A stretch of DNA of 64,000 nucleotides from contig CM037473.1 of NCBI GenBank assembly GCA_021014325.1, forward strand, positions 1,936,501 to 2,000,500, written 5' to 3'. The first letter of the stretch is position 1, and each line of letters begins with the position of its first letter. The notes under the pieces are model-generated. The model had not been told where the DNA came from, searched no databases, and saw nothing but the letters and a program-made list of their open reading frames with translations. The position numbers and the translations under genes were made by a program. This stretch comes from Plazaster borealis. Its lineage: Eukaryota; Echinodermata; Asteroidea; Forcipulatida; Labidiasteridae. Shown piece after piece: positions 12,493 through 24,823 of the stretch.

Positions 12493-12675
12493 CAGGGTTC
12501 GCCCTTTACTTTTTTACTAGTCCATCACCTTTTTCACTTGTCCATATTTCAAATGAATTAGGGAAGCTTTGCAACACTGAACTAGCCAGCCGGACCACTT
12601 GGGGTCAATTTTGACTGGTCCTGTTTTGTTCTAACTAGCAGTTTGCCAGCAGACCATTGTTAAGGGAGAACGCTG
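12493..12675. repeat. MITE family L (ends cagggttcgccc)
   Basis: It starts cagggttcgccctttac and ends gttaagggagaacgctg, an imperfect inverted pair. The interior has actagccagccggaccactt and ttttgactggtcct, shared with a second copy at 25531-25755. CAG ends hint at hAT, but I see no clean 8-bp duplication. Confidence 0.6.
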
Positions 12676-13174
12676 ATAAATTGTTCCCTTTCAACGCTAT
12701 GCTTGTCTTGTATGACACCACAATTCTTAGAATATTATCTGTTTATTTCCATATAAACCTATTATGGAATGTGTTGATGAATTTCCCAGCTGAAGGTTAG
12801 ATGTGAGAAGTACATGGCTGACCAATCCCCTGTAAGGTCACCCCAGAGCAGTAAGGTCACCCTGGGTAGCAGCAGTGTAGTCCATCAGTGTACATGTTAT
12901 GGTGCCTGGTTATTGTTGAGCAAGGTCGTGAACTCTTCCTGACCCTGGATCACAACAATGGGTGATGGACAGTGTTTTATAGTGGACATGTACATGTAGT
13001 GGCTGGGCCAAGAGCCTTTTGCATGCATTAGGTAATCAATAATGAATAGACAATGCAGGATGGACAGAATTGGATATTTGGAGTCTGACCAAACTTGTAT
13101 CTTACACCTGAAAAGCACATTGTATGTAACCTTGATGAACTTTTGAACCTAAGTTCCTGTCTATGGAATGAAGT

Positions 13175-13545
13175 TTAAGGGGTCTGTATACGTTTGGTAA
13201 TGACTCTGATAATTAATGGTAATAAAAACTTATTTGGTGAGAAGTACAGCAGCTTTGGATAGTAGAATGCATTTTTTTGAAACTTTTCACTTTGAAGTAC
13301 TGTGGTTATGGAAGAAGATATCACTTTTTATCCCCACAAATTTGAATCTGAGAAGCGTTACCGACAGTAACGTTTTTCAGATTGTGTATTCCAATTGCAG
13401 GTTATTCTTCCTGCGTGGACATAACCATATTTTCGGCAATATTTTAAAAACGCTACACCTTTTCACAGGTTAGTTTTATGGTATATATCTACAACTATAA
13501 AGGATTGAAACAAACAGTTGGTTCCAAGTACCAAATGTATAGGCT
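13175..13545 (-). repeat. TTAA MITE family C, inverted copy with an eroded end
   Basis: The left boundary is ttaaggggtctgtatacg followed by tttggtaat. The interior has agaagtacagcagctttgga, catttttttgaaac and attcttcctgcgtggacataacc, all shared with the copies at 25975, 34998, 47601 and 55083. The distal end (accaaatgtatagg) has lost its TTAA. Confidence 0.75.
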
Positions 13546-14296
13546 AGATAAGACATTTGAAATTGATGGGTTAATCGCATGTAGAGCTGCGCCAATTTCA
13601 AAGAGCTTCCCTTGAACGAATTAAGATTTAAACCATTACAATGTGTAATTGTATTTGCTTATTGGGCTGAGGGACTTTAAAAGCTGTTTGCCATCCCAGC
13701 CTCAGTTTGGTCTCTTGTACACGTACAGTGTACGTTAGTTTAGGAAAATTTATGGCTGCTCCATTTTTTGTGAAGTTTCCACAAACTACTTTGAAACGTG
13801 TCCACTTTGAAATTTCAAGGAAACCAAGTAACCAGCTGCCTGAGAGATTGGCACATGGTAGCATACAACCCGTGATGATAACGCAATACTTAAATTGTTG
13901 TGAGTAGCAGGAAATGATCTTGAACAACATGTGGCATGAGTTAAAAAGAAGGTACATCAAGTACAGTAACAGGAATGAGTGTAACGTAAATGGAAGTACA
14001 TGCTATGGACATTTCACTTTCCGTTACAAAATTTTAAAACTGCGCAATGAATGGTTTCAACAAGAGACTTCTGTCTTGTGTTTTCCAAGTCTAAGAACAA
14101 TTGGACAATACAGTGTTTAGTCTCAGTATAAAGAACTGATACAAACCACAGACCTCAAACAAAGGCTTATCTTTATGCCTTGGTTGCTCTATGGTTTGCT
14201 TTAGCCAACAATGTTTGATTGTACAGGTAGACAAAAAGGAAAAATCCAGAGTTCAGGAAGGGGTTCAAAAAAGAATAAGGCGAGAAAAAATTCATG

Positions 14297-14582
14297 TTTA
14301 GCGTCCTCGCCTGCTTCCTTTTAAGAGGCCGCCTGTTTTGTTGGTTTGTTTATGGTGGGGATTTTTTCGAGAGAAAAAAAATGTAAACATTTTAACTTCT
14401 CATTATTTTGGTCTCATTTTCTGTCCATAAGAAGCCTGAGTCCAAGTGGCGGCCATTTTGAAGAAAGCTGGCAACCATCTTTAAAATTAGCTTGGCCGGT
14501 TGTCTTAAAAAATGTGTCGGGCAGCCATTTTGGGAAAAAAAAACTGCCGCCTTCCTTTTTTCAAAAAGGCAGGACGCTAAAC
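14297..14582. repeat. MITE with inverted ends tttagcgtcct
   Basis: The left end tttagcgtcctcgcctgctt and the right end aaaaaggcaggacgctaaa are inverted repeats. The interior has three ggccattttg-like blocks. An ORF across this region is an artefact of the repeat. Confidence 0.65.
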
Positions 14583-14664
14583 GTGTTTTTATTTTTATTT
14601 TGCCTAAGTAAACCTGCAGGTTTTTTTTCAATAGGTGCTAAACTCACAAGACATCCAAGAAGGC

Positions 14665-14683
14665 TGTGTGTGTGTGTGTGTGT
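14665..14683. repeat. TG microsatellite
   Basis: A (tg)9 run. Confidence 0.85.
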
Positions 14684-15391
14684 TATACCCCTGTAGTGTT
14701 GGACATTAATGGCCATTGATTTGAGAAATTAACAGAAGAATGACTGTAGAGAGGTCTTTACCTACAGCCCTTGGCCTGGTGTAGAAGTCAGATGTAGTAC
14801 TATCAGATTGTCACTGGCTGCCATTGAAGGCTTCTTGAACACTGTGCAAGTCAAAACGGCCATGGACATGACCAAATTATCTCAAGTCCAATGCAGTCCG
14901 ATCTACCAGTAAATTTGATCCCTATATACAAGATGCAGAGATTTGTAGTAATTTTGTATCACTTGATAAATTCTGAATACAAAAATGCACTTCCCCCTCT
15001 CGTCAATTTTTCTTTGTTCAACCCAAAACTATTTTTAAAATGTTCATAATAGAGGTGATGTAATGTATGGCTCAAAGTTGAAGTTTCTTACTAATAACAG
15101 ATTTGAACAAGTCGATAGTGGTTGATATGTGAGCAAGGCTAGGGGATGTAACCTTACGAGACAAGTGTTAAGATGGCTGACCAGTGAAATAGACAGGTCA
15201 TGGAAATCCAGCATTATTTTAGTAGTTTTGTTCTGTATCTGAATTGCGTGTTGAATACTTCAGCTACACCTGTCTTGAACAAATTGTTGAAAAAAAGACG
15301 TTCAGGTACTTTTTACCAGAGTAATATCTCTGCCAATAAAATTTATCTCTGCTAATAAAATTTAACACATTTAGGTAGTTGATCCATTTAT

Positions 15392-15803
15392 TTAAAGGTT
15401 GGGTCATAGATTGGTTTTTGTCAACATAATGCTGATAGGTAAAATTATAAAGACAGATACACTAAAAGTCACATGTGAAAGTTTCAGCTGAATACAGCTC
15501 TACTTGCTGAGAAAACAGCAAAAACTGTCATGGTATTTTCACAAGAATGTCAAATCCATCAACTTTTAGCGAGGTGACAGCGGGTACTAACCCGCATCTC
15601 TGGCCGCAGCATTTGCAAACGGATACCAACCCTCCTTAGATTCAAATGTTTTGGGGTGAAAAAATAACTCAAAACCATATTACTTCGAAGGGAATCCTTA
15701 CTAAAAATAGTTTACTAGTTAATCGTAGTAGCTGCAGTGCTTCTCACCAAGTAAGTTTAATTAATTTTCAGGGTATTTAACCAAACTTTGACCCTACCTT
15801 TAA
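15392..15803. repeat. TTAA MITE family B
   Basis: It is bounded by TTAA. The ends are aggttgggtcatagattggt and, inverted, aggtagggtcaaagtttggt. The internal stretch ccgcatctctggccgcagca is shared with the second copy at 47040-47489. It is non-coding. Confidence 0.8.
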
Positions 15804-16883
15804 ACCATCTTGTGAAACCCTTTTGGGTTACTATTCATAAACGTAAGTATTTCGTACCCCATTCTCTCTATAACAAAAATGGGATTCATCCCAAAGGTTT
15901 ATCTGAGTCACCAATCCCAAAATAAACTGATAGTAAGTTAACAACAACAAACACAACACAACAATTGGAAGGGCGTTCAGGATGCAGTTGTGACTCCTTT
16001 ACCATCATAGAAATACAAAGTGAATGCCCCCAAGGCTCACTGATGCAACCCCTAGTGTATCATGGGACTACTTTGATAGACATCTTCGGCTATGACTCAT
16101 AAGTTAGAACCCCAACTCACTACATGTATATCAACATGAACGGAGAATGAATGAGCTAGTAAACTGTGAACTTTGTCAAATTTAAGTCTGTAAACACTAG
16201 TTGTTTTGGTTTGTTCAATTGTAGCTTGCGATGGCAGTGGTACTGCAACATGTGGGGGAGTTGCATACATGTAAAGCTGCTTACCTAAAACGAAACAGTT
16301 GTGAAACTTTCTGTTTTGTCATGGGAACGTTTTGCACACTGTTATATATAGTTATGTCGTTAGCCTTCAAAGCTTAGCACTAATAGGCACAGATTGTGTA
16401 AATAACAGAATGTGCGAGCTCATGATTTAAATTTACAAAAGGTACTTCAATTCAAATTGATGGCTGTTGAGCCATTTCAAACAAGAGTTTATGTATCCAT
16501 GGTATTCAAGTCAGTGCTACAACCCCCATTGCTCAGAACATTTCCCCCTCCCTTGCTCAGAACCCTTGCCCCCCCCCCTCCCACATGAGATCGATAAAAA
16601 TCCCCAAAAGAATACAATTACACTGGTACTTTGTGAGCAACATTTGGCAAGGTAGTACACACCTAAAATAATGTGTGTTTAGGGAAGCGTTCCCAACTTT
16701 GAAATTTAGAATAATCCAGGTGCAGTCCAAGTAGAAAGCTAAACAATATTATGAAACAAGAATGGGAATTTCCCTAAACCACCACCAAGTGGAGCAGTTT
16801 AAGGGAGCAATCAGTGCTTAAAGTCACAGGCTTTTTACTAGCACAACATATGTATAGAGCACCTTGCACAAGTGTCCACCGTT

Positions 16884-17108
16884 TTAAAGGTATCGTACAC
16901 GTTTGGTAATGACTCAAAACAAATATTAGCATAAAAAGCACACAAATTTGTACAACAAGGGTGTTTTTTCTTTCATCATTTTATTGCAACTTCGATGACC
17001 ATTTGAGCCCAAATTTTCACAGGCTTGTTATTTTATGCATATATGTTGGGATACACCAAGTGAGAACACTGGTCTTTGACAATTACCAAACGTGTTCAGT
17101 GCCTTTAA
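16884..17108 (-). repeat. TTAA MITE family A, internally deleted
   Basis: Both TTAA-bounded ends of family A are present (ggtatcgtacacgtttggta and caaacgtgttcagtgcc). The middle ~150 bp found in the 31030-31403 copy is missing, between atattagcataaaa and gcacacaaatttg. It is in the same orientation as the 31030 copy. Confidence 0.8.
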
Positions 17109-17452
17109 GGCACCACACCTCAATCCTTGTTAAATTGCTGAGCAGGCTTTCAACCAGTACCAGCATAGAAGTAGAAGTAGGAAGTGTAAATTGGCATACT
17201 AATGACCCCTTACACCAAGGTCACAAAAAGCTACATGTACTGCTGTCACGTTCGCATTGTTGGTGTCAATCTCTTAAATGTTTGCCGTGCCTCTGTGCCT
17301 AAAATGCGCGATACACTATGTATATGAACACACGCAAAGATTGACTCCCAAAATGGCACAATTAAGATTATTGTGGTGATGACGTCAGGTGAATTTTCGT
17401 CAATACAAAATGTATTTGATTTGAGAGGTACACCTGTACGTGTATTATGATG

Positions 17453-17702
17453 CAGGGCCTGGAATTTCATCTTTGAAGTGGCACCGGCCATTGTCGTTTG
17501 CAAAATGCACTTCCATTGGAACATCTTAAAAGTCTATGGGAAACCTTTGCAGGGGCACCAAGGCCAAGGCCAATAACAAGACAAAACGTATATGATTGGA
17601 GAGGTACGTGTATGATGCAAGGCCTAGAATTTCATCTTTGAAAGGGCACCGGCCATTGAAGTTTGCAAAATGCACTTCCATCGGAAAATCTTAAAAGTCT
17701 AC
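17453..17702 (+). repeat. Two adjacent family F repeats
   Basis: Copies at about 17453-17570 and 17618-17702 both carry ggaatttcatctttgaa, gggcaccggccattg or a close variant, and tgcaaaatgcacttccat. The shared variants (accggccattg, aaatgcacttcc) suggest that one copy arose from the other by local duplication. Confidence 0.65.
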
Positions 17703-18405
17703 TTTGATGCGACAGGAACACATTAGAAGTGACACTGTAAGGAAATTGATTGTTTTGGTGAATAAATCGTTTTAGGGTTGTTTCTGATGACAAAGGAAAA
17801 AAAATTCAAAATAGTGAATTTTGTTGGAGGTCCCCAAACTACAATTTTAGATTGTTACATAAACCGATCATGTACCGAAACCAAAACCAACTGCCATATC
17901 AGGGTAACAGATATATTGGGTATACTGTACATTGCAGATGCATAAATTACCATTGGACGTAGATTACTACTGTAGTAAAATATTGTTCAATAAACAATAT
18001 TTATTATTCAGTTTCAAAACTAAAGCGATTAAAACTGTTTGCATTAAGTTACTAGTCTATAAATGCTGCAAAAACATTGGGTGTGTTTTATTTTGTTTGA
18101 AATGACAGATTAATGTACAGTACAAAACCTAATTCATTGTGCACAATTCCTAATATAGCTCAAAAATAGAAGTCAATTTATCATGTCACAAATTTACCCA
18201 GGTATTAATTTCTCACATACTTTCCATTCCAAGAAAAGAAGAATTCTGAAATAAATTACAGGGATACACTGCCGTATTAGTAGTTTGTCCAAAAAAGTCA
18301 TTAACAAAAAAAACCATATCATGTTTAGTCCAATCCTGTGAAGAAAAAAACCCCAATTCCTTATTTTATCAATATGCTTAATAATTCAATTCTTGTTTCA
18401 TTTTG

Positions 18406-18788
18406 TTAAAGGCACTGGACACGTTTGGTAATTGTCAAAGACCAGCATTCTCACTTGGTGTATCCCAACATATGCATAAAATAACAAACCTGTGAAAATT
18501 TGGGCTCAATTGGTCATCGAAGTTGCAAGAAATAATGAAAGAAAAAACATCCTTGTTGCACAAATTTGTGTTCTTTCAGATGCCTGAAAAAGACTTCTGG
18601 CCAGAAGTCTTTTCAGATTCAAATATTTCAGTGAGAAATTACCTTTTTTCTCAAAACTACGTAACTTCAGAAGGAGTCAGTTCTCACAATGTTTTATATT
18701 ATTAACAGCTCTCTGTTGCTCGTTACCAAGTAAGTTTTTATGCTATTTTTGGGGGGGAGTAATTACCAAACATGTACAGTGCCTTTAA
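18406..18788 (+). repeat. TTAA MITE family A, full length
   Basis: It is bounded by TTAA. The left end is aggcactggacacgtttggt and the right end is accaaacatgtacagtgcct. A central palindrome, gacttctggccagaagtc, lies in the middle. An ORF across it is a repeat shadow. Confidence 0.85.
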
Positions 18789-18934
18789 TACATGTAGGTT
18801 TCATACTGTCTTTCACTTTTAGTTTTACGCTTATTTTCTGTGCAATTTCTTAGTATTGACTAAATATTTCTGAATGTTTTACGATAATCTACATGTTTTG
18901 AGTTCTAGTTGTGAGGTTTTTACCATTTGTACAG

Positions 18935-19017
18935 TTCAGCGCCTTGAGGCGGAACGGATCGGCAACTGTTTGGTTTGCGCTATAAATCTCTCTTTATTAT
19001 TATTATTAATTGGTTTG
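18935..19017 (+). mobile_element. Probable LINE/SINE 3' tail
   Basis: The sequence cagcgccttgaggcggaacg...gcgctataaatctc followed by (tta)n resembles the 3' end of CR1/L2-type retroposons. The tail gcaatataaatctc...ttattactatta after the LINE fragment near 61040 is of the same kind. No coding part remains. Confidence 0.5.
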
Positions 19018-20994
19018 GGGCCTCGAAATGTGGTGAAAATAAAATGATATGAAAAAAACTTAAATGAATTTAAGTGAAATAGGTTTTAAAGTTTAAAAAA
19101 AAACAGCCTGTGGCAATGTAATTTGTTATATTATTGCTTTAATTGTTTCAATTGTATTTATATTGCCATGCAATGCAATCATCAGTTAAAAGAGAAGATT
19201 CTAACAGTTTTCTCAATTAGACGATAAAAAATAAGGTTATTATTTTTTTAAAGACACTCCGTACTAAGATAATCTTAACTCCATTTATGATTTGATATTC
19301 AAATAAAATAATTTTTTGTTCTGGGAATCACTATGGCTGTACTATTTTTTTTATATTTTTTTTTAAAGTTTAGTTCATACAGCCACAAATCCAGTCATAA
19401 ATTATCATAACCAACCATCCCCCCTCCGATATATTCCATCATAAATGTCTATCTTGAAAACACACACAATTGACACTCCAACCGTAGCTCTACCTTCCAA
19501 CATAACCCATTAGGCATCTCCAGTTTCATCGCGCATAGATAATGAGCCTGTATCCCTGGCCCTATGCTGATTGGTTACCAGCTAGTATTCCATGCTGACC
19601 TGGGAGAATATAAAGCAATCCCTGGGAGATGATCAGTAACTCTCTGTACCACCTACGAATAATACAAAACCTTCATCAAGTCCGTCCATGTGTGGATAGG
19701 ATGTATCCTTTACACAAATTTATGCATGAATCACATGCAGGTACAATGTTTACAGTAAAATGAGCTAATTTTAGTTGGGAAAAACAAATTGAAGGATTTG
19801 TACACAATTTGCAAATTTGATGATTGGTATAGAAAACATGCTAAGCATACTTATACAAACATACATTCGCAGTTACGCAGACTTTTAAGCATGAAATTCT
19901 CCTGTGAGACAAATTATAACTTGTTAGGATTTCACTCCCTTAATGCATATTTTGAAAATGCAGGTTTGTGTAACCACTGCTGTACCACACTACTGTAGTC
20001 CTAATGTATGTGTTTCGTAACGATAGAAGGTATCATTTTGCGTTGAGAAAGCATCAGTTGGAAGAGCACTACTAAAAAGACATTACTTTTGCTTTGTTTT
20101 CATTTATTTAAAAATGTACATGTCTGGGAATGTTTTATTTCCCTTTAACCATATTGGTTTTTGTATTTTACAATAAAACAATGCATTAAAGACAATGCAT
20201 GTACTTCCTCGACCATAGTTTCACACGTACACCAAATAATTCACCAGTCTTCTGTTATTTGAATTAACTGCGAAAGTAAAAATTTAAAAACCCATTGCAG
20301 CAGCTTTGGCGTAAAACCCTAGGCCTAATAGAAGAGTTTTATCCAAATGCCACTGGTAGAGGAGGTAAAACACTGTGAGAGATTTAAACCAGACGCATTG
20401 TAACTAAAACTGCATCCTGTGTTTTTGCTGTTCTCATTTTAACCTCGACTTTTCAAATGACCATGACAATTCAATTTTGGATGGTTGCATATTTTTTACC
20501 CGGTATTGTAATATAACCAAATTTGGAGGTCAGAGGAGGAATAAAGAAGCCATGAGAAGGTCTAATTCCAAGGAAATCCGGAACTGGTTTTGTGATATCT
20601 GTGCAGTGACTTCCTTCTGCTAACCTGGATGGATGTGATAAGGATGCATTATGTCAGAGAGAAAGAGAGAGTTAGGGCGAGTGAGAAGTGAACAGACTTT
20701 GCAAGTCTAGTGTGTATCGAAAATGAGAAAAAACTCAAACAAAAACTATATTTTTCCAAGAAATTACATCTTCTTTTCAAATTATATTATACAAAATTTC
20801 TTGAAAATAAAAATACTGAACATTTTGTTTTAAATGAAATTTAATTGTTTGTATAGTTCTATCGGAAATGGATCAGACAGGCGTTTCAGGGTAGGTTTCA
20901 ATCTCTTGTAGATGGTACTACTACCCACCCAAGATTTGAGTCATATTGGTATTTACTCACTTAACCATTCAAATACTTTTTGATTTTTCTGTAG

Positions 20995-21141
20995 GGTAAA
21001 CTGGTGCAGCTATTTGGAAGGCAGTTGGCAATCAAACAACGAGTCAAGAACAATGGCTACCACATGGACAATGAGTTAAACCAGTTCCCTAATCTACGAC
21101 AATGGTTGCATGTTGTAGACATACAAGGAAATGCAGTAGAG
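20995..21141 (+). CDS. KSR: Kinase suppressor of Ras (KSR), second coding exon
   Basis: The exon lies between a polypyrimidine tract ending ttctgtag and a gtaaag donor, and is 147 nt in phase 0/0. It encodes GKLVQLFGRQLAIKQRV, then ELNQFPNLRQWLHVVDI. These line up with vertebrate KSR SKLVKYFSRQL and ELDGFPQLRHWFRIVDV (remembered comparison). It continues the helical CC-SAM region that helps KSR bind BRAF and membranes. Splicing to the exon at 653-799 gives ...HEIKTVE-GKLVQLF..., which keeps the family register without gap. No third exon (the rest of the SAM-like domain) is recognisable between here and the assembly gap at 26501. Confidence 0.9.
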
Positions 21142-21407
21142 GTAAAGAATGTTTAACAATAACCCTTCCCCTTTCTATCCCCTTTTCATATAACTTGGAT
21201 TAGGTTCAGAAACGTTTAAAAAAAAATTCAAAAAAAAATTATTCATTTTTTTTAGAATGAAAGCCAGTCTGAAAGAGAAAATAAAAAATACCAACATCAA
21301 AAATTCATTTGTTTTGCAAGAAAATAAATATATTTGAAGTCTAAAAGAATCTGATTTGTCAAAAATCCCATCTTGTGGCAGTTTTTGTAACTTGCACTAA
21401 TCAAGAC

Positions 21408-21830
21408 CAGGGTCCCATTTCATAGAGATGCTAAGCAGAACAAGCTGCTTATAAATGTTCATGTACAGAGGTTATCATGAGAGAACCAGTCAAGGGTGGT
21501 GCACATCACATGACATTTTGGCTGGTAACCAAGCAATGTTTCTCTGCTTAGCAAATTTGTATGCTAAGCAGGGTCCAGTTTCATGGCTCTGCTTACCATG
21601 GAATTCTTGCGCTTACGGCGCCCTGTAAAGCACACATTTCTTTGGGCCGTAAGCACAGAATTCCACGGTAAGCATCATCACATCATCACAACGCTGAGAG
21701 CTGTTGTCTGGCCCGTAGGCGCCCACTTCCTCGAATTGGCCGTGTTGAGAGTTTTTGAATTTCAATTCTGCGCAGCCCAGCGTAAGCAGAGCCATGAAAT
21801 TGAGACCCGCTGTATGAAACTGAGCCTAGA
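21408..21830. repeat. Inverted-repeat elements with gtttcat(gg/aa) ends
   Basis: Segments such as ggtcccatttcatagagatg, ttggctggtaaccaa and gcttagcaaatttg match the element at 38867-39050. The adjacent unit (about 21575-21830) runs from ggtccagtttcatggctctg to agccatgaaattgagacc as an inverted pair. Both are non-coding. Confidence 0.55.
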
Positions 21831-22317
21831 TTTAGGAATAACTGGTTCCTGAATCAGCATGCATTGTGTACAGGTTATTTACAATCAATTCCGGCGCTAT
21901 CATTACACCCCTCTGTTGTCTGAAGCATTCCCAGTGCCCTTCCCTTAATGCCAAACCTCTCTACCTTTTCCTACCAGTCTTCCCCAGCTCTCTCATTTCG
22001 TCAATTAATTGTATGAAAGTGAAACAGGCTCCAATTTCAGATGGCTGGTTTCTGTACATATTTTGTATTATCTCTTGGCTTTTATAACTGAAGTACAAAG
22101 GTTTAGATGAGAAACTAATTAGTGTATGCTGGAGTAAACGCCCCCTGGCTTAAGGACTAAAAAGTGGAAAAAGATGGAAGTAAGCTTTGATATGATTTAA
22201 ATAAAGTGTCACACAGCGTGTCGATTCTCATGATATACTCGGCATTCCCAATTCAGATTGTAAATTCTTGTTGAATAGAATTAAAAGTGCAAAAATAGTA
22301 GTTAATGTCAAGTGATA

Positions 22318-22709
22318 AAACCACAAGGGAAACTGTCTGGGCAAATTTGTGTTCATTTTGGGTTGAACAAGAAAAAATTGACTAGAGCGGGATTTGAAAG
22401 TGCGCCCTCTGGGTGTACGTGCCTGTGCTCCACCAACTGAGCTTTCTAGCCCTTATGTTGGCGGTCCCCCTGTTTTGTCAATATATTTGTTGAGGGTGCC
22501 AGTCAGAAGCCCAAAAAACACAACAAGGAAAACTGAATGGGTAAATTTTAAATAATCTTTGATTGAACAAAGAAAATTGACCAGGGCGGGATTTGAACAT
22601 GCGACCTCTTGATTAACATGCTGGTGCTCTACCAACTGAGTTATCTAGCCCTAATGTTGGGAGTCTCCATATTTTGTCTACCTTTGTTCGGGGGTGCCAG
22701 TCAGAAGTC
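22318..22709 (-). repeat. Two tandem tRNA-derived SINEs (Lys/Thr-like head)
   Basis: On the minus strand each unit has tagctcagttggtagagca (A box; the copy ending near 22508 is more diverged) and gttcaaatcc or tttcaaatcc (B box). Both are followed by a body ending ...ccagtcagtttcccttgtgg or a close variant. The units are about 22318-22508 and 22514-22709. A body-only fragment is at about 22972-23034, and another copy is at 56430-56740. They continue into non-tRNA sequence and are not functional tRNA genes. Confidence 0.75.
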
Positions 22710-22733
22710 ATTCAACCTGTAACTGCCATGTAG

Positions 22734-22887
22734 CAGGCCTGGAATTTCATCTTTGAGAGGGCAAGGCCATTTTCATTTTGCAAAGGGCACTTCCATTGTA
22801 AAATCCGAAAGTCTATTTGACACTTTTGAAAGGGCACCAAGGCCAAGACCAGGGGCAACAGAGGCCATGGCCTCTGTGTAATTCCAG
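22734..22887 (+). repeat. Family F repeat, full length
   Basis: It runs from caggcctggaatttcatc to attccag, with gggcaaggccatttt, gggcacttccattg, accaaggccaagaccag and gaggccatggcctctg. The ends are inverted. Confidence 0.7.
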
Positions 22888-23937
22888 CAAGTTTGAGATA
22901 CAACCTGGTAAGCGGTAGGAGAGGGATCACCTCAAGGGGATGCGACTTTTTATTTCAAATATCAAGTAAAAAACCACAAGGGAAACTGACTGGGTAAATT
23001 TTAATTAGTTTTGGGTTGAACAAAGACAATTTAAACAAAGAAACCTTTTTCAAAAGACGATTTCGTTTTTCAATTTGTATCTCTTTCCTGATAAAGTGAA
23101 GCCAGGGATAGTTATATAAAAAACCACAAATAAGATCAGCATTGAAAGTAGTGAGGGCCGCCTCATGAATGACTGGACGATATCTTGCTGCATCGAACCC
23201 CACTGCAAATCATCACCTGGACGATTGACACGCTAGTCACTCCATATAAAGTAGGACATGCAGAGTTTTGTTGAGTCACTTTGCCAGATGACGTTATACA
23301 TGTAGATCAGTAAAAACTGAATCATATCGTCGTGTTTGGATTTATTCAGGTGTACCTGCGATTACCATGTACATGTACGTCCACAAGAAACTCACACAAT
23401 ACATAGGGGAATACACAAGAAAACTGTTACTAATGCAAGATTATTTCATCACGTACACACTGTATGTTGGAGATTTTCCTGGGGGCACCAAAAAGAACAT
23501 TTAAGAAGGTTTTTTTCTTAGTATTCAGTAGTGGAAACACTGATTTCTAAAATCAGCATCCTGTGCGCACACATGGCTCGGCGTTCATTGTCTAATAACA
23601 ACTGCTGTAGGCTAGTAAATGCCCCTGTGGGCTACTGAAAAGTGTGCAACCTATCTTTAAAATGTTCTCCCTTTTTATTTCTTTTCTTTTTTCAGACGTG
23701 ATAATACGAACAAAATGTTTTAGTTTTTTCTTTTGAGTGTGTGAGTGTAACTTTATCTGAACAATAAACCGGTTGTGATCTCTACCTACATTGTAATGGT
23801 TAAAGTTATGACAATACATGTTAAAAATCTGGGCGGTAAAACTTTTTCAAAAAGCTCAAGCGCAAGGTCTAATGTCCTCATGTGCCATCATAATCATGTA
23901 ACAGAGTCAGGGGTCTCAAAATAAGCCTGCCTTAACT

Positions 23938-24820
23938 AGGGCCAATGATTTTCCGCGATCGCGGAAAACGGACGGAATTCGCGGAATCTGCCTTTTGAAA
24001 CGGAAAACGGGATTTGAGTTTGAAGTAAAAAAATTGAAAATATAGTGACAAAAACGTAGGTTTTTTTCATGTTATTAAGGCCAAACCTATTGAAATTGAT
24101 CAGGCAAGCTAACTTAACACTGCATTCTTTATTAAGTTTCTTTTTGTTAAACTAAACAAGCATCAGAAATCAGACCGTAAAAAGTTACGAGATCGTACTG
24201 TTGTGACTCGACCTGACGTAATACATAGCAAATGAATACACGTTAGACGGAGGGCAAAATCATCACATTCATGGCACGATCTTTACATTTATTTCACCCA
24301 AATTGCATTTTCACCCACCCTTTTATCAATGAACACAGACATTGATTTTTCATCTCAGAAAGGTCTAAAATCAACCATAATCTTTCGACATTTTGTCGCC
24401 TAAGCGAAAACAAAATGGCCGACAATTTGTTTCTGTGTGGAGAGGCCGGGAGAAGTACACGGTGACGTCATATGCAATGATACTGCAGTGCAACGGCTGT
24501 TACATGTTTCTTGTTTTTGTTGCAGCGCACAGTGAGACAGTGCATTACGTTTTTAGAAATTGCCAACTCCGGAACTGAATCGGCCGTTGATTTAAAAAAA
24601 TAATTTACTCTCTTTTTCAGGAAAACTTTCAATTCAAATTAACATTTAAGAAGTCAGCAGTGCATCTTATACAAAAGTTATGTTTATAATCGATTCCCTG
24701 TGTATTAACAACCTTTTATCTATTAAAGAACATGAAACGGAATTTTTTTTGTCTGAAACGGAATTCATGTTTTTTAAAAACGGAATTTGCACTTTTCTGA
24801 AACGGAAAATCATTGGCCCT
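23938..24820. mobile_element. Non-autonomous DNA element with AGGGCCAATGATTTTCCG ends
   Basis: The left end AGGGCCAATGATTTTCCG is repeated in inverse at the right end (cggaaaatcattggccct). ACT lies directly outside both ends, consistent with a 3-bp target duplication. Several aacggaa blocks recur near both ends. There is no transposase. Confidence 0.7.
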
Positions 24821-24823
24821 ACT

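Larger units (their letters stand above)
800..20994 (+). other. KSR intron 1 (20.2 kb), repeat-filled
   Basis: The intron starts gtaagg and ends tag. Its recognisable contents are listed separately: a hAT transposon, two copies of a long-TIR MITE flanking it, a tRNA-derived SINE, several TTAA-flanked MITEs, a LINE tail and short interspersed repeats. The stretches 5260-6370, 6600-8890, 9530-10330, 13550-14290 and 19020-20990 are AT-rich and show no gene or repeat that I can name. Open frames there are short, start at arbitrary ATGs and match nothing. Confidence 0.6.

Noticed and set aside
14346..14696. 116-codon plus-strand ORF
   Set aside because: Lies mostly inside an inverted-repeat element and ends in a TG microsatellite; no recognisable domain.
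18523..18705. ORF inside the family A MITE (and its mirror at 31086-31286)
   Set aside because: Same non-coding repeat in opposite orientations; no selection for a frame and copies differ by indels.
22571..22650. Genuine tRNA gene (Lys/Thr-like)
   Set aside because: Present as tandem SINE copies with the same non-tRNA tail; it is a retroposon head.
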